From: Candidatus Nomurabacteria bacterium
GTDB lineage: Bacteria; Patescibacteriota; Saccharimonadia; Saccharimonadales; Saccharimonadaceae
Reading direction: 5' to 3'
Assembly: GCA_031290255.1 (NCBI GenBank)
Contig: JAITNW010000015.1
Location: 1 to 51,204 of the forward strand
Length of the DNA: 51,204 nucleotides
Shown here: positions 8,771-16,713 of the stretch, piece after piece
How the letters are laid out: each line of letters opens with the position of its first letter
How positions within the stretch are numbered: the first letter of the stretch is position 1
Translations under genes and position numbers: made by a program
The notes under the pieces: model-generated
What the model saw: the letters and a program-made list of their open reading frames with translations, nothing else
Told to the model about the DNA's origin: nothing
Databases searched by the model: none

Positions 8771-9538
8771 CTATACCAAAGTCATCCCGCCATCTACGAT
8801 AATATACTGCCCAGTCACATAGCTAGAAGCATCGCTAGACAAATACAGCACCGTGCCAGTCAACTCACCCTTATTGCCAGGCCGTCCCATCGGACACTGC
8901 GCATTATAGCTGTCAAGAAAATCTTTTGACTTAAATAAAGTGTCTTTAGTCATCTCCGATTCAAACAAGCCAGGCCCAATGCTGTTTACGGTGATATTAT
9001 GCTTGCCATAAGACGCCGCCATCCCAAGTGTAAGCCCAAGTACGGCGCCCTTTGAGGCGTTATATCCATGTCGAATAAATACGTCTAGCTTATCCGCTAT
9101 CTTAGCGTTCACCGAGCTAATATTCACAATTTTGCCATATTTCTGCTTTATCATTTGCGGAACAATATATTTGCTGACCAAAAATGCACTTTTTACATTC
9201 GCATTCATAGATTTATCCCAATTTTCTTCAGTCAAAGTATCCACTCCGCCAGATACTGCTACCCCAGCATTGTTCAATAAGATATCTATTCTGCCAAATT
9301 TCTTAATAGTGGCGGCTACAGCCTTTTTCACCTGCGTTTCGTCCGTCACATCGCATTGCACAGCCAACGCTTCTACGCCAAAATCCTTTAATTCTTTGGC
9401 AAGAGCATCAATCTTCTCCTTACGTCGCGCCAATAACGCCACGTTGACCCCGTTTTTAGCGTAAGCTCTTGCCGAATCCGCCCCCAGTCCACTAGACGCC
9501 CCTGTTACCACCGCAACCTTATCTTTTAAATCAAACAT
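8771..9538 (-). CDS. SDR family oxidoreductase
   Basis: VVTGASSGLGADSA, NNAGVAVSGG, catalytic S...YNASKGAV, C-term YITGQ-like VTGQYIIVDGGMTLV. Confidence 0.9.
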   Translation of the reverse strand: MFDLKDKVAVVTGASSGLGADSARAYAKNGVNVALLARRKEKIDALAKELKDFGVEALAVQCDVTDETQVKKAVAATIKKFGRIDILLNNAGVAVSGGVDTLTEENWDKSMNANVKSAFLVSKYIVPQMIKQKYGKIVNISSVNAKIADKLDVFIRHGYNASKGAVLGLTLGMAASYGKHNITVNSIGPGLFESEMTKDTLFKSKDFLDSYNAQCPMGRPGNKGELTGTVLYLSSDASSYVTGQYIIVDGGMTLV

Positions 9539-9654
9539 TCTTTCCTCCTTTATTTATTATTTCAGACACGACTTACATATTCCCAAAGCTATAATGGATC
9601 AAGTAGCCCCATTACGTTCATCTTATCACCCAAAATAGATAGTAGCAAGACTAC

Positions 9655-10479
9655 TTATGCCGGATTGTTTTGATCTGTAATATTATACCCATCCTTGAGC
9701 CGGTGCGCATCGCGGTACTGCCCCTTTTTAAGCTCATTGTAGTAGCTCTCTGGCTCAATAATCCTATCTAGCCCCTCAAGTTCTTTATCAATATCATACG
9801 GAATCCGCACAAAATTAAATTCCAGCGGCGCTCCATATTCCGTAGCGCCCACTGCGCCCTCAATAATCAGATAAAACACCTGTGTCGTCTCCATATCATC
9901 ACTGTCAAAATTTTCGTCTCGAATAACGTCAGTAGCACACCCCACGCTTCCGCAATTAATCAGGGTTTTATTGTGGAACTTGCGCATTAGCTGGACATGA
10001 ATATCGCCATAGATAGCAATGTCGGCATTTTTCCGACTAATCGTTTTGTCGCTCGGCAAAAATGCCCGCAGCATATCTCCCTGTCTGCCAATCTCGCTAA
10101 TCCTGTCGCGCACGCCATGCGGCGAAGCGTGAAACATTCGCACGAAACTTCCGCTAATGTACATTTCGTAGCAAAAATCTAACGCCGCCAGCTTATCTAA
10201 GCGCTCTTTATCTAGCTGCGAAGTGAAAAACACTTGCCGTTCATCATTCGGGTTTGTCGGCTCATTCACAAATACTTCCAGATTTCCCGTTACCACCACC
10301 TCGCAGTTTTCAAGTACGAGATCCACGCATTCTTTCGCATGAATCCCCTTCCCCACGATGTCACCCAGACAAAAAATCCGCGTAATCCCCCTCCGCCGAA
10401 TATCGGCAAGACAAGTCGTTAGCGCCTCAAGGTTCCCATGAATATCTGATATAACTGCAATTCTTTCCACATCACCCAT
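9655..10479 (-). CDS. Calcineurin-like metallophosphoesterase
   Basis: ISDIHGNLEAL, GDIVGKG, GNLE, YGDIHVQ, NCGSVG motifs. Confidence 0.88.
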   Translation of the reverse strand: MGDVERIAVISDIHGNLEALTTCLADIRRRGITRIFCLGDIVGKGIHAKECVDLVLENCEVVVTGNLEVFVNEPTNPNDERQVFFTSQLDKERLDKLAALDFCYEMYISGSFVRMFHASPHGVRDRISEIGRQGDMLRAFLPSDKTISRKNADIAIYGDIHVQLMRKFHNKTLINCGSVGCATDVIRDENFDSDDMETTQVFYLIIEGAVGATEYGAPLEFNFVRIPYDIDKELEGLDRIIEPESYYNELKKGQYRDAHRLKDGYNITDQNNPA

Positions 10480-10589
10480 TATACCAGAGCATAGCTTTCT
10501 TCAATCAACCGCGCTTATTTTAAGCATATAATTTGCAATATATTATAGATAAGTTAAAATATAAACATAAGTAATATAGGGTGAAATAT

Positions 10590-11180
10590 ATGGCAAAAAA
10601 TTCAATAAAAAAACTGACTAAGAGGATCTGGCACTCCATAGTACTCGGCGGTATTATCAGTATCGTCTTTGGGCTTTTGGCAATGTTCTTGCCTGAACTG
10701 ACGCTTGCCTCGCTTGTGTTAATGTTTGGCATACTCCTCATTATTATGGGTGTGATATGGCTAGTCGAATCAATTACCAGCATTAGCACTGATCCGCTCT
10801 GGTGGCTAGGCCTGCTATTCGCTGTGCTCGGCGGTGGCGCAGGCATATACTTGCTCTGTAACCCATCAATGACCATAAAGATTTTCGTAGTGTTATTGGC
10901 AGTTTACGTATTCGTCCAGTCACTAATCGATTTTATTATCGCCTCGTATTCCGAAAAAACCGGTGATAAATGGATGTGGATCATATTGGGCATCTTTGGC
11001 CTAATATTTGGTGTAGCAATAGTGGCGCATCCAATGGCAGCTTCCCTAACTTTTGTATGGGTCATCGGTCTCTACGCCGTAGTGCGCGGAGTACTCTCTG
11101 AAGTATTTGCCATTAGAACTCGCGAATACCTTAAAAAACTAGCAGCAAAAAGCACAAAAGGCAAAAAGCATAAATCTTAA
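10590..11180 (+). CDS. HdeD/DUF308 family membrane protein
   Basis: Six TM segments in repeated pairs, typical of HdeD/DUF308 proteins. Confidence 0.75.
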   Translation: MAKNSIKKLTKRIWHSIVLGGIISIVFGLLAMFLPELTLASLVLMFGILLIIMGVIWLVESITSISTDPLWWLGLLFAVLGGGAGIYLLCNPSMTIKIFVVLLAVYVFVQSLIDFIIASYSEKTGDKWMWIILGIFGLIFGVAIVAHPMAASLTFVWVIGLYAVVRGVLSEVFAIRTREYLKKLAAKSTKGKKHKS

Positions 11181-11218
11181 CTATTGCATTTTGATGTCAA
11201 GTGTAGTAGTATGTACAT

Positions 11219-11252
11219 GGGACAGCACCGCCCCCCCGGAGCTGTCCCTTTA
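11219..11252 (+). terminator. Hairpin between DUF308 gene and tRNA-Ala
   Basis: GGGACAGC...GCTGTCCC followed by TTTATT. Confidence 0.6.
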
Positions 11253-11267
11253 TTGTATCTGAGAAAT

Positions 11268-11344
11268 GGGGCATTAGCTCAGTTGGCTAGAGCGCCTGCT
11301 TTGCAAGCAGGAGGTCGTCGGTTCGAGCCCGACATGCTCCACCA
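11268..11344 (+). tRNA. tRNA-Ala (anticodon TGC), CCA encoded
   Basis: GGGGCATTAGCTCAGTTGGCTAGAGC GCCTGCTTTGCAAGCAGG ... GGTTCGAGCCC ... ATGCTCCACCA; full cloverleaf can be drawn. Confidence 0.97.
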
Positions 11345-11367
11345 TTAAAGCATATTGCGCAGATTTC

Positions 11368-11391
11368 GACGGATTTTCCGTCATTTTTTAT
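11368..11391 (+). terminator. Terminator after tRNA-Ala
   Basis: GACGGATTTTCCGTC followed by ATTTTTTATTT. Confidence 0.7.
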
Positions 11392-11589
11392 TTAAGATTT
11401 TTCAGATTTTGCCAAAGGCAAAAACGGCTTTGCGAAAGGGGGAGTAAAGCCGTTGCCCTAGGCGATTAAAAAACGGAACAAACTGACGGCTTCGCCACCT
11501 AAACAACAGAGAGCAGATGGGTAAAATGTGAGAATATACTGGATATTAAACCTTTTACGCTTTCACTAAGAGTATGCTATAATTGAACT

Positions 11590-13473
11590 ATGCTAAGAAG
11601 CGTTAACGAAGCCAAAACTGAAACGATTTTTGAAGATTATGTCAAAAATTATGCTGACGCTGTGGCTCTCGGTACGACTAACCACGATTATCTTTACGAA
11701 CGCCAGACAAGCGAAAATGACAAAATTAAAAAATCGCTTATTGGTGCGTCTAAAAAAGACGGCACCGGCAAAGGTCGTCCCGATTTTATTATTCAATCTC
11801 GCAAAAACTTCGATTTCGTAATTGCGGTAGAGTGCAAAGCCGATATAAAGTTTCACGAAAGCAAAACTGGTGACCGATATGCTGACTATGCCGTTGATGG
11901 CGTAAAGTTGTACAGTTCGTTTCTCTCTAAAAATTATGATGTTTTGTCCATTGCAGTTAGTGGCGAAAATACTAACGAACTTGAAGTGTCATATTTCTTG
12001 CAATTAAAAGGTGAGCAAACCGCTACGCCGATTTTTGCCGATAAACTTTTACCACTAGATGATCTGTATGGCGGCTATATCAAGAGCCCCGAAAAGTTTC
12101 GCCAAGACTACCAAACGCTACTCGTCTTTTCAAAGTCATTAAACGAAAAACTCCATAAAAATAAAATCGCTGAAGACGAGCGGGCATTTCTAATCGGTTG
12201 TATTTTGATTGCTTTGGAAAACGACAATTTTGCAAAAACTTATGCAGCATACACAAATTCCAAGCAACTGGCTGATTATCTCGTCAAAACCGTTCGCAAT
12301 GCATTTGAAAATGACAGAATCGGCGAAAAGAAACTTGAAGTTCTGGATGCCCGGTTTGGTCTAATCAGAACCAACACTACGCTCTCCAAAAATCTGGCAG
12401 TACTCAAAGAAATTATTGCGGACATCAAAGATAATATACAAGATTTTATCCGCACGCACAAATACTACGATGTTTTAGGGCAACTCTATATTGAGTTTTT
12501 GCGCTATGCTAACGCCGATAAGGGTTTGGGCATTGTTTTAACTCCGCCACACATTACCGAGTTTATGGCAGAGGTCGCCGAAGTCAATAAAGACAGCATC
12601 GTTTATGACAACTGCACTGGCACGGGTGGATTTTTGGTGTCGGCGATGAGTTTAATGATAAAAGACGCCAAAGGCGATCAAGATAAAATTAAAAGCATCA
12701 AATCACAGCAACTCATTGGCGTAGAATATTCCGATAAAATTTTTCCGCTTGCGTGCGTCAATATGTTTATTCATCAAGACGGCAAAACCAATATTTTTCA
12801 TGGTAGTTGTTTTGATCAGGAAATTATCAAAGAAGTTGAAGCCAAAAACCCCAATGTTGGATTGCTCAATCCACCATACAAAAGCGATAAAAAATCCGAC
12901 ACCGATGAATACGAGTTTATTCTGGCTAACTTGGAGTGCTTAACGCAAGGTGGTAAGTGCGTGGCTATTGTGCCGATGCAAGAAGCGTTAGCGACTACTG
13001 GCAAAGTTTATGAATTTAAGAAAAAGATTCTGCAGAAGCACACTTTGGAAGCCGTTTTTTCCATGCCAGACGAACTTTTCTTTAACTCCAAAGTTGGCGT
13101 AGTGTCGTGCATTATGATTTTTACCGCCAAGCGTCCGCACCCTGCCGACAAAGAAGTTTATTTTGGCTATTATAAAGATGACGGTTTTGTGAAACGAAAA
13201 AATAAAGGTCGCATTGACTTATTTGGCAAGTTCGAGGGGAGCGCCGAACAAGACTATAAAGACGGCATAAAATACCAATGGATTACTAATTATCGCAATC
13301 ATAAGAATGCCGCTGGGTTGTCTGTTCTGCAAAAAGTGACGGCGGATGACGAGTGGTGCGCCGAAGCCTATATGGAAACTGACTATAGCGATTTAACAGT
13401 CGATGATTTTGCAAAAGTTATTAAAGATTACACATTATTTAGCCTAAGTATTGGAAACGACGATGAAAAATAA
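11590..13473 (+). CDS. Fused restriction-methylase (PD-(D/E)XK-like N-terminus plus N6-adenine methylase), type IIG/BcgI-like or type I M-like
   Basis: N-term GRPDFII...DFVIAVECKAD (candidate PD...ECK); MTase motif I-like YDNCTGTGGFLVSAM and motif IV NPPY. Confidence 0.82.
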   Translation: MLRSVNEAKTETIFEDYVKNYADAVALGTTNHDYLYERQTSENDKIKKSLIGASKKDGTGKGRPDFIIQSRKNFDFVIAVECKADIKFHESKTGDRYADYAVDGVKLYSSFLSKNYDVLSIAVSGENTNELEVSYFLQLKGEQTATPIFADKLLPLDDLYGGYIKSPEKFRQDYQTLLVFSKSLNEKLHKNKIAEDERAFLIGCILIALENDNFAKTYAAYTNSKQLADYLVKTVRNAFENDRIGEKKLEVLDARFGLIRTNTTLSKNLAVLKEIIADIKDNIQDFIRTHKYYDVLGQLYIEFLRYANADKGLGIVLTPPHITEFMAEVAEVNKDSIVYDNCTGTGGFLVSAMSLMIKDAKGDQDKIKSIKSQQLIGVEYSDKIFPLACVNMFIHQDGKTNIFHGSCFDQEIIKEVEAKNPNVGLLNPPYKSDKKSDTDEYEFILANLECLTQGGKCVAIVPMQEALATTGKVYEFKKKILQKHTLEAVFSMPDELFFNSKVGVVSCIMIFTAKRPHPADKEVYFGYYKDDGFVKRKNKGRIDLFGKFEGSAEQDYKDGIKYQWITNYRNHKNAAGLSVLQKVTADDEWCAEAYMETDYSDLTVDDFAKVIKDYTLFSLSIGNDDEK

Positions 13474-14449
13474 TTTAGATACGACAAATTGGCAATACTT
13501 TAACCTACGAGATTTATTTAAGGTTGAGCGAGGTGAAAGATTAGTGAAGCCAGACAGGATTGCAGGCAATATTCCATTGGCAACTGCTGGATTTGAAAAA
13601 CAAGGCATTGCAGATTTTATCTCTAATATTGAAATGGAGCGATATAAAAATGCCGTTACGATAGATATGTTTGGCAATGCTTTTTATCGCGGGTACGAGT
13701 TTTGCTGCGATGATAATATTCTAGTTTTGACGAGCGATAGTATAAATAAACAGACGGGGCTATTCGTCATCGCTATATTAAATCGTGATAATTATCGCAA
13801 TGCTTACGGCAGGCAATATCGTCAAAAAACTTTTGCTCAGCATAAGATTAAACTCCCCGCGAAAAATGGTAAGCCCGACTGGAATTATATGGAAAAGTTT
13901 GTTGACACACACACACATAATTATAACTATGCTACAAAACCAGCTCAAGACCTACCAACGCCAGCATTAAAAACGAGCGGGTGGAAGTTTTACGAACTTG
14001 GCGAATTTTTTAATGTTAAATATGGGAATGGTTTTGAACTCGTCAATCTCGTTGAGGGCCAAAACGGTGTGAATTATGTAGCCAGAACGGAAAAGAACAA
14101 CGGCGTGGCGGCTTTCGTTGATGAACCACTTGATATTGAACCATTTGAAGCGAATGGTATAACCGTTGCTGTTGGTGGCTCTGTTCTTTCAACATTTTTG
14201 CAACCAAAGCCGTTTTATTCTGGCTTTCATATTTTAATCTTAGAGCCAAAAGAAGAAATTAACAATTTTGCAAAATTATTTCTTACGACTTTAATTCGTA
14301 AAGAAAAATATCGTTATAATTATGGTCGTCAAGCGAACCGAACACTTAAGAATCTCAGAATTAAACTGCCGATAAAAAATAATAAACCAGACTGGGATTT
14401 TATGACAAACTTCATCCAAACTCTGCCATTTTCGTCGCAAATCTGTTAG
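13463..14449 (+). CDS. Restriction-modification specificity (S) subunit with two target-recognition halves
   Basis: Two internal repeats: IKLPAKNGKPDWNYMEKFVD and IKLPIKNNKPDWDFMTNFIQ; overlaps the MTase gene. Confidence 0.82.
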   Translation: MKNNLDTTNWQYFNLRDLFKVERGERLVKPDRIAGNIPLATAGFEKQGIADFISNIEMERYKNAVTIDMFGNAFYRGYEFCCDDNILVLTSDSINKQTGLFVIAILNRDNYRNAYGRQYRQKTFAQHKIKLPAKNGKPDWNYMEKFVDTHTHNYNYATKPAQDLPTPALKTSGWKFYELGEFFNVKYGNGFELVNLVEGQNGVNYVARTEKNNGVAAFVDEPLDIEPFEANGITVAVGGSVLSTFLQPKPFYSGFHILILEPKEEINNFAKLFLTTLIRKEKYRYNYGRQANRTLKNLRIKLPIKNNKPDWDFMTNFIQTLPFSSQIC

Positions 14450-14452
14450 AAT

Positions 14453-14830
14453 ATGGGCATTATGACGGACGAAGTGAGATTGGTTAGCGAACTATCGGGC
14501 GATACTTACAAAAATAGTGTCGGCTCTGAAGTCACCATCATTAAAATTGAGAACAATATTTTGATGACCGCCAAAGAAATGGCGAAACTTTACGGTGTTC
14601 AACGTCCAGCGATTTACCGCCAGTTGAAAGATATATATAAAAGTAAGCAACTTATTAAAAAAGAAGTCAGTAGTATCTTGACCCACCGAGCCGATGACGG
14701 CAAATTATATCGCACGACTTTTTATAATTTTGTGGCGATTGTTGCCGTTGGCAAGAATCTCAAAAGCCCCGAAGCCGAGAATTTTGTGAAATGGTTGGGG
14801 TTATCGGACACTAAAAAAATTACAGCGTAA
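14453..14830 (+). CDS. RhuM-like DNA-binding protein
   Basis: ILMTAKEMAKLYGVQRPAIYRQLKDIYK...HRADDGKLYRTTFYNFVAIVAVG resembles RhuM family; sits directly after the S gene. Confidence 0.6.
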   Translation: MGIMTDEVRLVSELSGDTYKNSVGSEVTIIKIENNILMTAKEMAKLYGVQRPAIYRQLKDIYKSKQLIKKEVSSILTHRADDGKLYRTTFYNFVAIVAVGKNLKSPEAENFVKWLGLSDTKKITA

Positions 14831-14919
14831 TTTCTCCAGTTTATTCCCACATTAATCTATATATGCGCAACAACTGGTGACGATATGACCGCACCCCACA
14901 AAGGCAACGCTCTGGGCAA

Positions 14920-15468
14920 TTAGTAATCGATCCCTAGTATTGCCAGCTCCTTAGTATCATAAGGATGCTTGAGCTTATTCATCTCGGTAGCATAGTCAAT
15001 GAGTGGCAATAAATCGCTTGGAAAATTTCTACCAGTCAGGCATAGATTCACATTATCCTTACATATATTTATCAGCTCTCTTAACTGATCTTTCTTGAGC
15101 AACCCATCATGTACGGCATTGTTGATCTCATCTGCAACTATCAAGTCGTATCGTCCGGATTTAGCCTCACCTAATATGTAATCAAAAGCCTTGTTTGCAG
15201 CTTTTTTGTGATCTTCTTCGCTAACATTTTTTGCTGACAAATCTCCTGCCGCATAGAAACCTTTTCCGCCTTTTTTGAGTGTCAGTTTCATGCTCGGTAT
15301 TTCACTAAGGCTCTTAAGGGTTCTGTCTTCAGATACCTCCCAAGCCTTTATAAACTGCACAAACAGCACTCTAAAATCTGCACCCAGAGCGCGCAAAGTA
15401 AGACCAAGCGCTGCCTCAGTCTTACCCTTACCGTCACCGGTAAATACGATTATGCTTGATTTAGCCAT
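14920..15468 (-). CDS. cobO: Corrinoid (cob(I)yrinic acid a,c-diamide) adenosyltransferase
   Basis: IIVFTGDGKGKTEAALGLTLRALG P-loop and overall CobO/BtuR/CobA layout (VADEINNAV). Confidence 0.85.
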   Translation of the reverse strand: MAKSSIIVFTGDGKGKTEAALGLTLRALGADFRVLFVQFIKAWEVSEDRTLKSLSEIPSMKLTLKKGGKGFYAAGDLSAKNVSEEDHKKAANKAFDYILGEAKSGRYDLIVADEINNAVHDGLLKKDQLRELINICKDNVNLCLTGRNFPSDLLPLIDYATEMNKLKHPYDTKELAILGIDY

Positions 15469-15755
15469 GCCTGCAAGTTGGGTTTCGTTACAATTCCGGT
15501 TTTTTGTCCAATCAATTTCCCATCTTTATAAAGCAAGAGTGTGGGGAGCGTTGTAATGCCCAAAGTTTGCCCAAGTTCCATATCCTGGCTCACTTCCAGC
15601 TTCCCTATTTTCACTTTTCCGGCATATTCAGGCTGAGCCTGTTCCAAGATAGACATCATGCGCGGGCACTGCGTACACCAGTTCGCCCAGGCGTCCACCA
15701 GTACAACTCCGGAACCAACGAAATTTTGATAATTCTCTTTATTTAATTCTGTCAC
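15450..15755 (-). CDS. Thioredoxin-like protein with WCTQC active site
   Basis: VVLVDAWANWCTQCPRMMSILEQ...GITTLPTLLLYKDGKLIGQKTG. Confidence 0.88.
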   Translation of the reverse strand: MTELNKENYQNFVGSGVVLVDAWANWCTQCPRMMSILEQAQPEYAGKVKIGKLEVSQDMELGQTLGITTLPTLLLYKDGKLIGQKTGIVTKPNLQAWLNQA

Positions 15756-16311
15756 CGAGTGCCACCTTTCTTTTATTTATAGAATAAACACAAGCGTATT
15801 GATATACAGCATAAATTACCAAAGAATACGCCAAATCTCCTAAAACTGTCCACTTGAAGAACGGCAGAGCGTTCGTATAGCTATGAATCTGTCCCGTAAG
15901 CGTATGCGGATACATCACTGGCCCCGCTCCTTGATACAGAAATACGCAATTCGTAATTAAGAAAAACACCAGACTTGCTCCAAAAGAGGCCAGAACCGTC
16001 CGTCCTAAAGTATACTTTTTACGCATAATCATCCCTACTAAATAACACAGAAAGAAAGAGCCGTATACTACCAGACGTTGCTGCCAAGCATATTGAGGTA
16101 GGAAGCAATCTGCCACGATCATGCCGACCAATGGAATTGTTTCCGCCCACTGACGATTGCGGAAATAATATGCTGAGAACAAAGCCACGGCGGACACAGG
16201 CGTAAAGTTAGGTAAATGCGGTAAGAGCCTAGCAATTATGATTAGTGCCACTAAGCCAACTGCTACGCCTAGATCAATTAGTAACTTGCGTCGAGACTGG
16301 TGAGTTCCCAT
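15739..16311 (-). CDS. DUF6580-like integral membrane protein (candidate cobalamin uptake component)
   Basis: LLPHLPNFTPVSAVALFSAYYFRNRQWAETIPLVGMIVADCFL matches the DUF6580-type pattern; overlaps both neighbours. Confidence 0.65.
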   Translation of the reverse strand: MGTHQSRRKLLIDLGVAVGLVALIIIARLLPHLPNFTPVSAVALFSAYYFRNRQWAETIPLVGMIVADCFLPQYAWQQRLVVYGSFFLCYLVGMIMRKKYTLGRTVLASFGASLVFFLITNCVFLYQGAGPVMYPHTLTGQIHSYTNALPFFKWTVLGDLAYSLVIYAVYQYACVYSINKRKVALGDRIK

Positions 16312-16688
16312 TTGATACTATCTCCATCCTTAGTTTTATATGTGCCTGCGCCCTCGGTAGCATACGCGTCGTTGACGTAGAATGCCCAATAATGTTCGGT
16401 ATCTGCATCTACCCCGTCGATACCAGTAACAAAATCACCGTAGTCAGAACCCTGAGACTCTACGTCGCACAAGTCTTTAAGCGTAGCGAGCGCAGTCTCG
16501 CCCTCAATTCCACTGTAGCTTACCGTTTCGATGCCCTCAATTTCAGATATCGGACAGGTTTTGCCAATATCTTCTCGTAACGGATCGCCATTATTCCGGT
16601 TATTCCCTACCAACACTGCCGCTACGATGATCCCGAGACCTACTACGATTGCCGCAATTCCCGCTATAATCCTTTGATTCTTTTTCAT
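16278..16688 (-). CDS. Secreted/membrane-anchored DUF4430-like protein (transcobalamin-like domain)
   Basis: N-terminal TM; ATLKDLCDV...GDFVTGIDGV...YWAFYVNDAYATEGAGTYKTKDGDSIKWEL, typical DUF4430 ending. Confidence 0.75.
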   Translation of the reverse strand: MKKNQRIIAGIAAIVVGLGIIVAAVLVGNNRNNGDPLREDIGKTCPISEIEGIETVSYSGIEGETALATLKDLCDVESQGSDYGDFVTGIDGVDADTEHYWAFYVNDAYATEGAGTYKTKDGDSIKWELTSLDASY

Positions 16689-16713
16689 TTTTATACCTCC
16701 TATATTTTATATA

